A DNA stretch of 64,000 bases from Diphasiastrum complanatum (GCA_029204225.1 CM055107.1:4473079-4537078); one strand, 5' to 3'. Positions 1-16,508 are shown, counted from the stretch's first letter. The notes: a model not told the origin generated them from the sequence alone. Made by a program: numbers and translations.

Positions 1-2046
<2,046 letters not shown>

Positions 2047-2112
2047 CCTTGGTTCGAAAAGGTTTGGGAGGCTCGAGCACCTTCCCCAAACTATTCAGTC
2101 CTAACCGAGGAT

Positions 2113-2799
<687 letters not shown>

Positions 2800-3853
2800 T
2801 ATGTTGCAAATCCTAATACTTACTTCCTTGATTCCACTCGTTCTTCTTTTCTAACTTCTACTTCTCTTCCTCCTTTATTCAATTCCATCTACAACGTTAT
2901 CCTTTCCATGAGGGAGCTGACCTTTTGGTTGGGTGGTTGCTCCATTTCCCCCCTTGAATCCCTCTGGTTTTCTAAAGCTATCATCATCAACTCTAAGCCT
3001 CTTTCTTTGATTGAAAGGAGGTTATGCCTTAGCCACGCATAAAGGACTAGTTACTTGGAATCACATCATGAATAAAATTTACTCCTTTAGCCTTTCTGGT
3101 CTCATATCTGAGTTTGGATTGTCCACTCGCAAAACGAGTTTTTTGGCCTATGCTTTTACTCATGGTGACCTTGGACCTATCTCTACTTCCCTTGCTTCTG
3201 ACTGTGATAAAAAAAAATGAATCTTTAAGGCCTTGGATAAAGTGGGCAAGATTTCTTATTCTTCACTGTACTCTGCTACCAAAGAGCCTCTATTCACTTT
3301 CTCTTGGATTAATTCCAAGTGGTGTCTATAATCCCCCTAGTTTGTGGAAGTCCAAGTTCCGTCGTACTCAGAAAATTAAGACGACCAAAGTTAGAATTTT
3401 TTCTCTCAAAAGTTTACAACGTTCACTCCTGTATAGAGGTAACGTGTCACATGTCTGTTCCAAGTGCAAAACACTAGATGAGGATGTATCACACTTGTTT
3501 TTTCACTGTTACTCTTCACTATGAAAATCTGTGACTAACCTCTTTATTGCTCGTTTCCATGTCAGATTCAAAAGGTTCAACCTCTGTGACATTCTACTGA
3601 ATGACATTACTTTCAAGGATGTAGTGGTTAATGCTTATTGGCAATGCTTTAGAATTATTACTCTTTGCAGTATATGGCTAGACAAAAATAGTAGGGAATT
3701 TAGGAATGATGACTTTGGAATCTCCCCCTTGTTTATTTCTAAGGAGGCTAAGAAACTTTATCATGTTTGATTTTTTTCTTCTTCATGTATTTTGTATAAA
3801 GTCATTAATCTACAGTTAATTTTTCGAGAGAAAAAAAAGAAAACAAAAAACCC
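2800..3853 (+). pseudogene. LINE (non-LTR retrotransposon) 3' end, decayed
   Basis: This is the C-terminal part of a plant LINE ORF2, spread over several frames with stops. At about 3340-3525 a frame reads LWKSKF..., then CSKCKTLDEDVSHLFFHC, the Cys/His pattern of the zinc-binding domain that follows reverse transcriptase in plant LINEs (zf-RVT). Further on, LCSIWLDKNSREFRN near 3665-3710 fits the conserved I-W-x-x-R/K-N-x-x-x-F block of the same C-terminus. After the last frame the sequence becomes A-rich (about 3825-3853), as expected for a LINE 3' tail. The RT palm and endonuclease are absent, which fits 5' truncation at insertion. The upstream limit is uncertain. Confidence 0.72.
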
Positions 3854-5698
3854 TCTCCCCAATGCTTTTAATCCATGCTACAATGTAATACTCACCATGT
3901 GCACCTTTCTAGCTTAGTGTGTATTAAAGCATCATCTAGCATCCTAATCTAGAATCACCCCACACATGTAACAACAATAGTGTTGCCAGCTTAAGCCCTA
4001 GGCCATTCAAAAACTACAATTGGCCAAAAATACTTTCTAGTGAAATTCATTGTTAGTTCACTTATTGCGTCTCAAAGAATAGGCTACTTAGGACAATTAA
4101 GTTCAACCTAGCATGTAACCTTGAGTCAAAATCTTTCCATGATGTAATAATAAATCAAAAAGATCCTTCAAATTCTCATAGTACAACATACAATGGTCCT
4201 AAACTGACTTAGAAGATAAATAATATATAGTTATGGATTAGTTTCCATTATGCAAGTGAATTATGTACTCTTGTCACTTGTTAATTTTTTTCGTGTGTAT
4301 TGTCATCTATGCTCATTACTATTTTTCTCATAGTTGTCTTGAGTGAAGTGAAACAAAGTCTTGTCATTCTTCTCTTGACTTCTTATATTGAAGCTAAATT
4401 GTTCTATTCTTCCATCATATTCAATGATTGATCTTTTTTTCTTTCGATTAAGTAAATTATATTTATTCATTTATATGTTTCATAGCCAACACATGTCTCA
4501 TTTACCTCATTCATGGCTTATTCTAGTCTAGAAATGATCACTGTTTGAGAGGTAGTTTTCACAAGAATTGGTTGTGTTATTATAAAAAGAAGATTAGACA
4601 TCTAGTCGCATGGTTAAAAAGAGCTTGGATTTGAGCTTATCGACCCAAGTTCAAACCCACACTTTGTGAGGACAAATTGGTCCATGTTTATGTATTCAAA
4701 TTGTTTTGAAGAAGTCCATTCTTGTCATTTGGACACCATTGGATGCATAATGGATAATGGGCACTAACTTCCCTTGAAGACTATTCTACTCTCTGCATGC
4801 ATGCATGGGCCATTTACGCTATGTGCTTGCCCATGATGTAATTGCTTTCTTTCATGCCTTCGTTAACATTAATGAGATTACAAATATAGGGTAAAATGTT
4901 GTGCATAAGTTCATAACCATTAAGCTTGGCCTCATTTTGTAGTGTGCCCATTAAAAAAAAATAACACAAGACCAAATGGTTTACTTTGTAAATGAGAAAC
5001 TATCCACATTACTTGTTGATCAAAAATCTTACCACAATCAAAACCATCATCAATACACATGTTATCATATACATGGTCTTGGCCATTGGGGATGTAGAAT
5101 TAGCCATGTTTCTCTACTGTTGGTCAGCAACCGGCCTCTACAAAATCCCTTGTAGCAAGGAATATGCCTACTCATATCATATACATTATATGCAATTAGA
5201 GAAGCAGCATCAACCCAACTTGTGATAGAGACCCCAGCTTCCCCCCTACCTAGGTGCAAGCACTCCCACAAGTACCTCGAACAAGACGCATGACATGTAC
5301 GTGTGAAGTTTTTGTTATTCTCAATTTCAATTTTTTCCTATGGCCTAGCTTTATCACACGACTCACTTGTTTCTTTATTTGATTTTTGTTTCTTTATGAT
5401 CATATGTCATATCATTATCATAGTTTGTGAGATTTTATTTTCACATTTATTATTAGATGATGTGTTTGAGTTCTTATATGCTTGAGCAAGTGTTAACTCA
5501 TCATGATCCACCAACCAAAGGTTGCATAGCTGTGCCACATGAATGTTGAAACTTTAATGGAAAATTCAAGCAATAAAGGGCCTACTAGATGACATCTCCT
5601 CTGCTCAACTAGACGGTTAGGATTTAGATTCTAGTTAGGTGCACATATGTGTATAAATAAGAGTAATATACTCAAGTTGTCCACAAATTGAATATAGC
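3854..5698. other. Unassigned AT-rich intergenic DNA
   Basis: No domain-bearing frame is visible. Short frames at 4992-5225 and 5303-5485 look random. A weak tRNA-like stretch near 4600-4690 is listed separately. Confidence 0.5.
4600..4690 (+). repeat. Possible tRNA-derived SINE fragment
   Basis: The order GCATGGTTAAAAAG then about 25 bases then CCAAGTTCAAACCC resembles pol III A-box and B-box spacing in tRNA-derived SINEs. The A-box is a poor match and I found no flanking target-site duplication. It could be chance. Confidence 0.22.
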
Positions 5699-6646
<948 letters not shown>

Positions 6647-8688
6647 CATGATGATGCTAGGACACCGAGCTCCATTTCAATAAACATAAATCAAGACAGT
6701 GTGGTTTGGCCTCAATGACTTTATGAGGAGATTTCCTAGTTTATTTATCTTTCCATGCATTAGTGCATATATGGCATAATGTGTTGGTTGAATTAGAACC
6801 ATGTTCATGGTGATTTTTATCTCATCTTTCCTTACATTATGCTCCTTATAACCTTTTATTTTGAGCTCCAAATGCATCAAACTTGAAAGTCATGGTGAAA
6901 AGTGATACGTACAAATATAAGCATCTCTTGAACACAAAATTTATCTTATCTCTTGTGTCATGTTATAATCTATTTAATGGAAATTGGTAAGGTGTGCCTC
7001 AACAATTACTGTGATATGTGCCTTCAAACCAAGGTTCAAGCTTTGCACTAGCATGCCATGAGAGAATCAAAGGCTTAAGTCAAAACTATTGGGCTTTGTG
7101 CCCAATTTGGTGACAAGACCTTTTTGCATGGTAACTAGTGTAGAAGAGAAGACCATTACTAGAGTTGTGTTTACATATTTGAAATGAATGTCATAGCTAA
7201 GCTATACAATTAAACTTTATTTCCAAAGTTGTACACATTCACTAGTATCTCAGTATTTGATATACATAGAACAATTGAGTTCAAAATGAGTTACTAAAAT
7301 CTCATTCATAATAAATTAATCCAACTATAAATCATCTATGGAAGTAGCTTGTGCAACAAATCCAACATCATAGCAACTTTCATTAGAATTCTCTATGATG
7401 TAGGTGGTTGCTAGCTACAATCCTTACAAAAACGCAAATAATTTCTCCAACAAACAAGAGGTTTTACTAGGGAAGAGTTATGCCCACTCATCCTTTACAC
7501 GTGGCTTACATCATCCCTATATGATGTAGGCTAAAGTCTTTATAAATATGCAAATCATGCTTCAACAAGAGGTTTTACTAAGAAAGAGTTATGCCCACTA
7601 TTCTATGCCTTACACATGGTTATAACATCTCTTTATGGTATATTTAAATCATAATGTGTCATTGATTAGCTTGACTTAGTTGTAAGAAGTAGAGGTGTTA
7701 AGGATGTGAAAGTTGAAACTAATGAAGCTTAGTGGCCTAGAGTGTAGCACATCGCTTTATTAATGTGGGTTTTTAAAATAATTGACGTGCGCATTCTTAT
7801 TGTCATGAAGATACAACTTGAGACATCCAGCTCATGCACAATATAATAACCACCTCACTTGTAGACTCGTTCAATGCCACTCGAATCTTCAACATTGAGC
7901 TTTATGAGAAAAAAATATCATTTATGTACACATTCCCTAGTTTAAGGCTTATTTATCCAATATTCAATTTATTATGGAGATCCATAATCAATACTTTGAA
8001 ATTTTCAGTTTTGTTGCACAACCTTTTCTAGATTCAAAGATATCATGTTAATTAAAAAACATGCAATTTTTTTTTTGGAAAAAGTCTTTACTCTTACTGT
8101 GTTCACTTAAGATGTGAGGATAAAGAAATAGTAATAATCAAACCTTAATATTATCCAAATGTACCTTTTGTGCCCAAATCACTCTTACATATACCTAGAA
8201 ATACACTAGAGTAAAGAACTAAGTGAAAGCAAAAAAGCATCTCACTCTAGCATATAGCTAATTCTAGGATATTGAATGTATATTTGTGGTATAGGCTTCC
8301 TTAGTGAATAGGTTTGCTAGCGCCATTTTGCATAAATCTTCCAATACTAATTTAAAAAATCTCATATATAGAAAAGTATGAATAACCTTGTCAACTGCCA
8401 AGACTTACGTACTCTCCATAAATACAAATCCCCTAACACAATGTCCTCTACATTTATTGAGAAACTTTATCTCAAAACCTTGCCATAATTTTGTTTTCTC
8501 CTTGCATTATCCCAAAGGTTTGGAGCCAATGATGGTCAAAGGTAGAATTATGGTTTTGACAATGTCAAGGGGGGATTTCAAAGTTGAGCACAAATTATCA
8601 ATGACATTCAAATTGAAAGGCTCGTCTTATGTCAATGGGAGCAAATATGTTGATGTGGTCAATAAATAGATTGTGGAAGAGGGACATA
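6647..8688. other. Unassigned intergenic DNA
   Basis: No gene is supported. It contains the short tandem duplication at 7391-7640. Frames at 7834-8031 and 8388-8669 match nothing I recognise. Confidence 0.5.
7391..7640 (+). repeat. Diverged tandem duplication, about 111-bp unit
   Basis: The block CAAGAGGTTTTACTA followed by AAGAGTTATGCCCACT starts at 7455 and again at 7566. Shared sequence upstream (TATGATGTAGG) and downstream (CTTTACAC.TGG) shows that a unit of about 111 bases was duplicated. A third partial unit may follow. Confidence 0.65.
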
Positions 8689-8910
8689 TCATGTTTTTGA
8701 AGTGGCCTCCAAAGATTTGAGACATGCATATATATATGTGTTGATTTTATGGGGGATCAAAGGTAGGGTGGCCAAAGCAAACAAAAGGGAAAATATAGGA
8801 CATCCTTGTTCAATCCCCCATTCTAATGGGAAGGTTGGGAGGGAAGAGGTGACCAAAGTGAGAAAGACACCCAATTTTAGGTAAAATATAGTCCCACGAG
8901 ATTTTGCCAA
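8689..8910 (-). pseudogene. LINE reverse transcriptase fragment
   Basis: A 73-codon minus-strand frame contains WGIEQGCPIFSLLFALATLPL. This fits the conserved LINE RT block G-V-R-Q-G-C-P-L-S-P-L-L-F-A-L-A immediately before the YADD/FADD motif. The FADD block is not recognisable after it and there are stops on both sides, so this is a relic. It is opposite in orientation to the LINE 3' end at 2800-3853 and covers a different ORF2 segment. I see no 3' tail or target-site duplication. Confidence 0.55.
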
Positions 8911-10096
8911 AAAAAAAAAAAATTCAAACCTAATTTAACAACAACATAATTGAATTAGCTATTAGGAATGAGATCAATTGTAGTTCACACATTCAAAAGA
9001 TTGCCAACAATATGGCGTCATTCTATAAAATCAAACTACTCTGCAATTGCAGTATCTTGAAGAATTAGGATGATTTCTACTATTCTATCAAGTGCATTAA
9101 GCATGCTCAAAGTTCTATAATCCAGTACATAAGTAGCATGAGCTTTTTCTAAGATCAATTTAAGCAAGCCTTCTATTTAAAGGAAAGGTAAAGGAAAGCA
9201 AGACGGTTTCCTTATGTTAAACCATTCTAGGAGCTTTGTCAAAGGGTCACCAAAGTATTGAGTATCAATATATTGTATAGAATTGTGTTTAAAAGTTTAA
9301 TATTGGCTTTACGCGTGCACACAAGCCCAGCTCGTAGTCTTTACAAATTGTGCTAAAAAGGACTTAACTTAAGATAATAATATATTCCTAAGTATGACTA
9401 TTTTTATAGATCTCATCTTAGTTCAAGGTCCATGAGGACCAATAAGGAGTTGATACCTCAGAGATTGGTTGTGATTTTCACATTAGAGAACCACTCGGAG
9501 GATGTTGTAATACATTACATAATATGAAGTTCAAGAGTGCTAGAAAGACCTCCCAAGATGCCCAAAAAAAGATTAGTACATGATGAGATGTCCATATTTT
9601 GGTTGACATGCTTTAGAAATCCATAGTTTTCATGACTATTTCTATTAAAAGCCTTAAATTCTATTGAAAGTTGTTGATTTGCTACTCAATAAGGAGAATT
9701 AGGATTATCTTACAAAAAGTGCCAAGGAGAGTGAATACATATGAAAGTGGTGACTACAAGAAGGCCTTGTGGTTGCCTAACCTACGTCAAATACCATGGT
9801 TATTGACCACAAAGTAACTATGTGGGGGCAATGGTATATTTTATTGTCCTTAAAACTAAAATTAGATATATCCCAATCAATTCAATTTATCCTGATAAAA
9901 ATAAAGGGGAGATGGTTTTTTTTTTTTTTTTTTGGGGGGGGGGGGGGGTGTGGGGTGGGACGAGGGGAGTTTGAACTTTTCAACTCTATAAATTGTAAAA
10001 CAGTTTTGGTAAAGAGTACATCGAGATATGTTGCTTGAAGAAAAAGACGTGTATGGAAAGGTATTATTGCACTTGTATCAACTAACTTTCTCAACC
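8911..10096. other. Unassigned intergenic DNA
   Basis: AT-rich with no recognisable coding domain. It holds the T/G homopolymer junction at 9916-9948. Confidence 0.5.
9916..9948. repeat. T-tract joined to G-tract
   Basis: About 18 T run directly into about 15 G, followed by GTGTGGGGTGGGACGAGGGG. The G-run could form a quadruplex. Its true length is vulnerable to sequencing error. Confidence 0.9.
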
Positions 10097-10210
10097 AACC
10101 ACTTGAAATGCTTCTTGGTTTCCAAGGGGAGGCTCAAACTTGAGACCAAAGAAACTTTGGATGTCAAGATAACCAATTGAGCCAACACCCTTGAGTAACC
10201 ACTTGAAATG
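10097..10210 (-). mobile_element. 86-bp SINE-like element, copy 1, with 14-bp TSD
   Basis: The 86 bases 10111-10196 are flanked by a perfect 14-bp direct repeat, AACCACTTGAAATG, at 10097-10110 and 10197-10210. Read on the minus strand the insert contains TGGCTCAATTGG (pol III A-box-like, 10173-10184) and AGTTTGAGCCT (B-box-like, 10130-10140), then ends CCTTGGAAACCAAG. It is about 80% identical by eye to the insert at 31902-31987, which has the same 86-base length but a different 14-bp duplication. TSDs of 7-20 bp are typical of LINE-mobilised SINEs. At 86 bases it is shorter than most plant SINEs and lacks a poly(A) tail. Confidence 0.82.
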
Positions 10211-10722
10211 ATTAAGCATGTGATGCAATACTAAAATTATACGCTTAAAAGTTTAATTTTATGTTGAAAAACAACCTTGCTATAAGGTCATCAATGAGAA
10301 ATAATAACTTGGCGTTTGCCCATAAGTAGAGTAAAGTAAACAATTAGTTGATAACAACTTAACAATAGTTGTATAAAATTAGCGTGAAGGAAGTAAATTG
10401 GTTTTATATACCTAAACTTATCAAGACCATGTTGGGAGATATAAATGATTTCTAGGACAACTTGTGTACAAAGAGGTACAATGTTGTGTGATTAACTAAG
10501 AATATTATTCCAATAACTATCACAAGGACTTCTAGAGTAGCATGTGCAGCCTATTTGAATTTCTAACCATAGTTTTTTTGGGTCGTTGTGATAGTTTGAT
10601 CATGTGAATTTTAGAACGACATGTACACAACAAGGTACAACGGAATATAGCATGTTTGGAGTTTGAACATTTCAAAGGTACAACTAGTACAAACTTGAGC
10701 ATAAGAGAAAGGGGATGGAAGC

Positions 10723-10725
<3 letters not shown>
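10211..10725. other. Unassigned intergenic DNA
   Basis: AT-rich sequence between the SINE-like element and a GA microsatellite. Nothing recognisable. Confidence 0.5.
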
Positions 10726-10821
<96 letters not shown>

Positions 10822-10830
10822 GGGGGGGGG
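10726..10830. repeat. (GA)n microsatellite ending in a G-run
   Basis: About 88 bases of GA pass into GGGAGG and then about 10 G. Frames across it encode only Arg-Glu or Ser-Leu repeats. Confidence 0.97.
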
Positions 10831-12769
10831 TTTGTACCTCAAGTGACAACTCGGGTCCTCTAAGGTGCCAATGCCACTCAAATCCTACCACTTCCACAAT
10901 AAAATAGAAAATCCATATTACCATGGGGGCCTAGATTTGGGAAATGACAAAAGAAAATTATCAAAAGAATAAAAGATGCTCTGGGCTATGGTGGCCAAAA
11001 AAAGGAGAAAAGATTTACATAGGTCAACACCCCTTAGTGGCATTGGTGGCACTTGGAGACCTAGGAACCAATTTCATGGGTAGGCTTTTAAATAATGTAC
11101 TCAAAGACATCTTTCTTTTGGGCTTCAAATGCCAGTGCCTTAAATTGAAAAGTTGTTCGATTCATCAAACTTTGTTTCGTAGGATAACTTGTTTTAGGCT
11201 TCATTTCACTATTATAAGCCCAAAATAGCCACTTTATGCCTCATTGGGCACTTTCGCTTACCTTCGACCTTAAAAAATGTACAAAGCAAACATGCTTCTT
11301 TTCAAGTCCTCTAACAAATGGACCTTTTTCAAAATTAATTTTGCTCACTTCCAAAAATCATACTAAACGTTCCCTTGTGATTTTTATGAAATTTTAAACT
11401 CAAAAATTCTTGGCCTTTTGATGTCAAGTGGCCTTGTCAAAACAAAGTTTTTGTTTAGAAGACCCAATGACCCATTGATGCCATATAACTAGTTTTAGAG
11501 TTGACCTCCCTAGACACCCCATCACTACCCATCCCGCTAAACCCAAAATTCATTGGTTTTTTGCAACAAACTTCTCCTGGTTGTTGTTGTTTGTTGGAGA
11601 CTTGTCCTAAATCATTTGATGCACTAGAGTAGAGGTCTTCTAGCTGATCTCGTGGGCTCATTGACATCACAACCAAGTCAAGGCTAATCTTTCACACAAA
11701 CCAAAAATTGACCTAGGTCCCCACATACGTATGTCCCCATCTAACTATGAAGGTTTTTGTCATATTTGATTCTCTTGAAATGATATCAAGAAGGTGAGAC
11801 ACAATTTTTCACATTGATACCCAAAGCACTTCTATTTAGTGTCCTAATTAGGTGCTAAGGAGGAAATCTAAGCTATGCACATGCACAATGGCCCACACAC
11901 ACCTAACAAAAAGAAGATAATTAGAGGAAAGTAATGGCATGGAACTAGACACAAGTAAAAAAGCATACCTCTTGTAGTAGTTTAGGCCAAGGGACACAAG
12001 TTAGAAGTTAGCTCTAAAATTGCAATAGCACATTGAGAACCAAAAGAGGCCATTCTTCTATTTGAAAAGTTGGGAAGGAAGGTGGGTGGGAGGGTCAAGA
12101 AACCACAAGAAATGAATCAAATTACATCTACTGGGGCCAAGAATGCTGCAAAAGTTTTAGCTAGTCAGAGGCGAGGAGGAGGAGGAGGGACCAAAGATTA
12201 AGGTAAGATCTCAAGGAGGGCCAATCATTGACACTTGACTTAAAAGAAAAGATGGACATGCCCTTGCCCCCTAGCAAGGGAGCTGAGATAGAAAATAAAG
12301 GGAAGAAAGAGTTCGAAGTGCACGTTCACCACACAGATTAAAGGATGACTAAATTAAATTAATAAGAAATAAGAGGATGGGGACAAACAAGTAGCGATAT
12401 ATTCCATGGATATGTAGACACAAGGGTCTTCATCAACCTCTATCATGTATGCCATCATCATTCTCCACCATGGGATCAAGCTCATCAAAAGAGAAATATT
12501 TGATTTATTGGCAAAAAGATCCATCTCTATCTCTCTTGCTCCTATCTCTACCATGGCAAGGACATGAGACAAAGTAAGAATCTTTGCAAGTTAACTTTTT
12601 AAGTGGTCTAGAGGACTTTGAAGCAAGATTGTTAGAAGAGAGTTACAATACTTAAGAATGTGCTAAGCAAATTCAATCACTGGCAAATAGTTTTCCCATT
12701 GAAATTGTCTACTAGAAGTCTACTTTCAACATACCAAATGATTAATTAAAAATTTTCATAATGCCCCTA
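10831..12769. other. Unassigned intergenic DNA
   Basis: No convincing gene. Frames at 10944-11228 (+), 11455-11676 (-) and 12354-12572 (-) show no motif I recognise. Confidence 0.45.
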
Positions 12770-12930
12770 TTGAGTTCTCAGACCTATCTTTTGGATGTCT
12801 TTCAATCGAATATAGACATGATATTACCTTGTCAACAACGTCATCCATCTTAGGAAGATGGTTTTTTTTTAATGGTCAATTTGTATAAACCCTTGTAATC
12901 CACACACAAGTTCAAATCAACATTAAGCAC
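12770..12930 (-). pseudogene. Ty3/gypsy reverse transcriptase fragment
   Basis: Read on the minus strand, about 12925 down to 12780 gives NLCVDYKGLYKLTIKK, then HLPKMDDVVDKV. This fits the gypsy RT block L-C-V-D-Y-R-x-L-N-K-x-T-I-K-x-x-x-P-L-P-x-I-D-D-L-L-D-x-L. An eight-T run (minus-strand A-run) near 12862 disrupts spacing. Neither the catalytic YLDD block nor the upstream protease is recognisable. A PBS-like sequence near 13143-13160 may belong to the same dead element or to another. Confidence 0.55.
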
Positions 12931-14112
12931 ACTAGGTCATGGGTGTTTCAATAATAACACCCATGATTAGCTCAACTACACTAAAGAGCTAAAAAAACAG
13001 AAAACACTGCTAGCCTCAAATACAATAAAAGGAGAGCAAACTTGAGGATTTAGAAGAACAAACTCTTTTTGATTGATCTCTGAAAACCGTCCTTATGAAG
13101 CTCTCCTAAAAGATCACTTGTACTATGCCTAAACCCTATCAGGCTTTGATATCAAGTTAAAATTTATGATTCACGGGATCACAGATTAGCATAAACAGAA
13201 AATAAAACAATAAGCACTCTAAACTAGAGCTCCAACGTAGCAAACTGTATTCTCAAAACCAAAACAATGTACATATAGTATTTTTTGTGGCAACCCATGC
13301 ATGACAAGGGGTTGTCGTTGATGGGACGCATGTCCCGTCAACTGTCTAGTCACTAGCACAATTGGCCCTAGTTTGTTGACTGGACCTCAAACCCACTGAC
13401 ACAATAAACCTACTTTCAATATTAGCACAAACAACTAAAAAGTAGGGATAAAAAGAACAAGTCCAACTAATACATTAGTTTAATGGAGAGATCAAAAAAA
13501 TATAGATGCAAATAGAGCTTAAGAAGCAAACAAGACAAACTAGATGGGCAGGATATGAAAGCCCTTTAGATTCAAATATGATTGTAGCCTTTGTACTGAA
13601 GCCTCTTGGATAAATAAAAATCAGGCCCTCTATGATTTGTGAGGCTTTGCCAATTGTAGATTGTACTAACCTACAACAATCATGCATCATTGATTTGAGC
13701 TTAAGGATGGTTGATTGTAGTACTTGATAGGTGAAGGTCAGTTAATGCCTCCAAAAGACTACTCCACAAGTTTTTCCACCAATATAAAAATAAAATAAAG
13801 CATGGGCAACAATTAAGTAGATATAGCAGGTTCGATCTTGCAAGTAGACTGCTTTCGTGGTTTATAGAATTTTTTTTTATTGATTGAAATCATGACATCT
13901 ACAATGTCACATCAAAGAATAGAACCTACAAAGCTTAATAGTTACTCAACCAAGGATGAATAAAGAACTAGTAGCTAGTATATTAAACCAAGCTAATGTG
14001 TGAGCAAATAGTATCAACATGAAGCGTGCATTATTTGACAATGATGGTAGCAAAATGAAGTAAAAAATCTTAGCATACAAAGAGAAAGACCATGAAAGCG
14101 TAGTTGCAATGA

Positions 14113-14115
<3 letters not shown>
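12931..14115. other. Unassigned DNA with a degenerate PBS-like site
   Basis: No gene. CAGGCTTTGATATCA near 13140-13155 is, on the minus strand, a poor copy of the TGGTATCAGAGCC primer-binding site. It is followed by TTAAAATTTATGATTCACGG, which has the feel of an LTR edge. This may be the edge of a decayed LTR element, but no second LTR was found. Confidence 0.3.

Positions 14116-14198
<83 letters not shown>
14116..14198. repeat. (CT)n microsatellite
   Basis: An uninterrupted CT run of about 83 bases. The Arg-Glu frame on the minus strand is an artefact. Confidence 0.97.
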
Positions 14199-14202
<4 letters not shown>

Positions 14203-15328
14203 ATTGGTCACTATATATCGCTATTTCTCCTGTAGTGTAGGTCTATTTATGTTTTCTTGTTCACCTCTAGAGCTTCAAAACCTTATCTCCCCCACCCTCT
14301 CGACCCATTTTTAGACTTCTTATTTTCTTCGGCTTGAGATGTTCAAAACACTTCTGGATAATTGGTTATGGAGTGATGGCATAAGGAGATGTTATTTAAC
14401 AATCCTACCATAGTAGAGAGTCAACACTAAGAAGGCTCTGCTAAAAAAAACCTAACAATTGATGTGGACCAATTAAAATGCTAGAATCATGTTTTCTCTA
14501 TCATTGGTTACATTCTCATATGCACTAGCTTCATTTTATGCTCATAATATACATTGTACATTGAAGGACTAGCTACATTAGGAGCATAAATATTCGAGAT
14601 GCACTCCTTGTAAATCAATTGTGCTTCAAATAGGATGCAATAACAAGTGCTATTTAATAAGCTATTGCAGGTCTTGAAGGATGGAGGACTCTTCTTTAAT
14701 GATTCTTTTTTAATTAAGTAACTTACCCGCTTTAATGATAAACTCTCTTAAAGCTCCAAGCAAGTATTTCAAGAAAGCGAAAAAAAAGGTCCAGGCAAGT
14801 CTAGGACATGGGGGAGTTGCTACCATAAGACCTTTATTTTCATTGGAGCACCTTATTGTCAAACTCTAATTCATGATAGTTTTGGATTTGCCCTCACCAA
14901 GGGGTGGTGGGTGAAAGCATTATCTCTTCAACTTCCACCAATCCCCCACCATCACCCTTGGATGAGGGTGGGCCCATGACCACCATCACACTCTTCGTCC
15001 CCACCATCACCCTTGGATGAGCTTGGGCCCATGACCACCATCACACTCTTGGTTGGCAATAGGTTGATTCCTATTAAATGAGGGTTGAATAGGTGAACAT
15101 GTCTAAAGAAGATTCTCTTATCCTATGACACTCAACAAGGATGGGAATGGGAACATGCATACAAACTATCCTAATCACCCACTAACCAATGAGTTGTTTG
15201 ATTGGAAAGTAGCAACAGGTCTGGCTTCTTTGGAGTTTTATGTGCCTCCTAATTTGGGTAGAGTAGTGAAAATACTTCCTTCCATTTAAACCCAAGGAGA
15301 TCCAGAACAAAAAGAAAGAGAGACAGAC
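14199..15328. other. Unassigned DNA upstream of GAE
   Basis: No gene is visible. It contains a 54-bp tandem duplication (14946-15053) and leads into the presumed promoter of the epimerase gene. Confidence 0.5.
14946..15053 (+). repeat. Tandem duplication, 54-bp unit
   Basis: CCACCATCACCCTTGG begins near 14947 and again at 15001. Each copy continues with ATGAG, TGGGCCCATGACC and ACCATCACACTCTT. The copies differ at only a few positions, so the duplication looks recent. Confidence 0.85.
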
Positions 15329-15700
15329 CAGAGAGAGAGAGAGAGAGAGAGAGAACAGCACTTTCATGTGATTGTATGCTTGTACTTCAAAAAGCTGAGA
15401 TCTGTAAAGGAGGAAATCGCCTTCGCAAAGCCCTTATCCTGTGCCCACCACAGAAAGAAGAAGGACAAGGAGAAGAAGAAGAAGAAGAAGAAGAAAAAGG
15501 CACCCTCTGATTCTTCTTCTTCTGCCTTGTAGCTGCATGTCTTTGTATGTTTCACGACATACATTTTCCTTGACATTGCAGCAGCAGCAAAAGCCACATT
15601 TTGTACTGATACGGTGCATAGCAGGATCAGGCATTTCTTTGCCGGATCGTTGCTTTACAGCAGCCTAAGGTGTCGTTTCACCTCATGGTGCCTTTCTAGG
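15329..15700 (+). promoter_or_regulatory. Probable promoter / 5'-UTR exon of the GAE gene
   Basis: This stretch has a short (GA)n tract (about 15329-15353) and a purine-rich (GAA)n tract (about 15459-15497), both common near plant transcription starts. It ends at AGG|GTAAGC, a strong splice donor (intron base 1 at 15701). With the acceptor TTGTTTCAG ending at 16508 this suggests a non-coding first exon. An ATG at 15614 would open only a short upstream frame that stops just after the splice. No clear TATA box was identified, so the transcription start is unknown. Confidence 0.4.
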
Positions 15701-16508
15701 GTAAGCACTTTGCTTAAATACTCAGGCCAAATTCCTTTCTTTGCTTTGTCTTGGCCCTTCTTTGAAAATATATTGTTGGGTTTTTTTGTTTTACTATCTG
15801 GAATTCTATCCATGGCATGTTGTGGCTGGATTTGCAACAAGCCGGTGAATTGCCGAGTTTGTGGCTCAGTTCTCCTTGAATACATCCTTGATGATGAAAT
15901 AAATTCATAGAATATGTATGTCTTGGTCTGCATCATATTGTCTACTTGCTAATCTGTATAATCTAGCTCTTTATGGATGGATCTATTTGGAAAAATTTAA
16001 GCCAGAATTCCTCAGACCTTTGTGTTCTGATACAACTTTATTCAATGCGTGAATTGGAATAAATTCCTTTATTAATTTCCACAACAGATAGAAGTAGATT
16101 TTGAAAGAAGTTGGCTTCTTATTTTTGGTTCGGCCAATCAAAAGTGCAGTGACTTCATGTATTGGATTCCAATAAGCTTTGGCTTCATCCATGGCTTTTA
16201 ATTTGCAAAATTTCTGCAATAAAAGTTTAGAGAAAAGTGTCCAAGAAGCCTCTTGGGTTTGCTGTTTTCCACCTAAGCAGATCAGTGTGTTTTGTGCATG
16301 AAACAGGGGACATAAATGCTCTGCCAGTTTCGTTTTACCCGTTCAAAAAAGAATACATGTAAGTAATTGCATAAATAGCAACTTTTGGTTGATTGAATCT
16401 TGAATACGGATGTACTACTTCTGTTCAGACATGAGTGAAAAATTAATCTTGTTATTCTGTTGATCAAAAGGTCCTTGCTGGGGTTGCTGCCTGTGGATCT
16501 TGTTTCAG
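15701..16508 (+). other. Predicted 5'-UTR intron of the GAE gene
   Basis: The boundaries are inferred from a good donor (GTAAGC at 15701) and a good acceptor (TGTTTCAG ending at 16508, preceded by T-rich sequence). The interval is AT/T-rich, like a plant intron. Short open frames inside it match nothing. Splicing would place the coding ATG 184 bases into exon 2. Confidence 0.42.

Noticed and set aside
12354-12572. 72-codon minus-strand frame as a gene
   Set aside because: No motif, no homology that I recognise, and it lies in decayed repeat-rich sequence.
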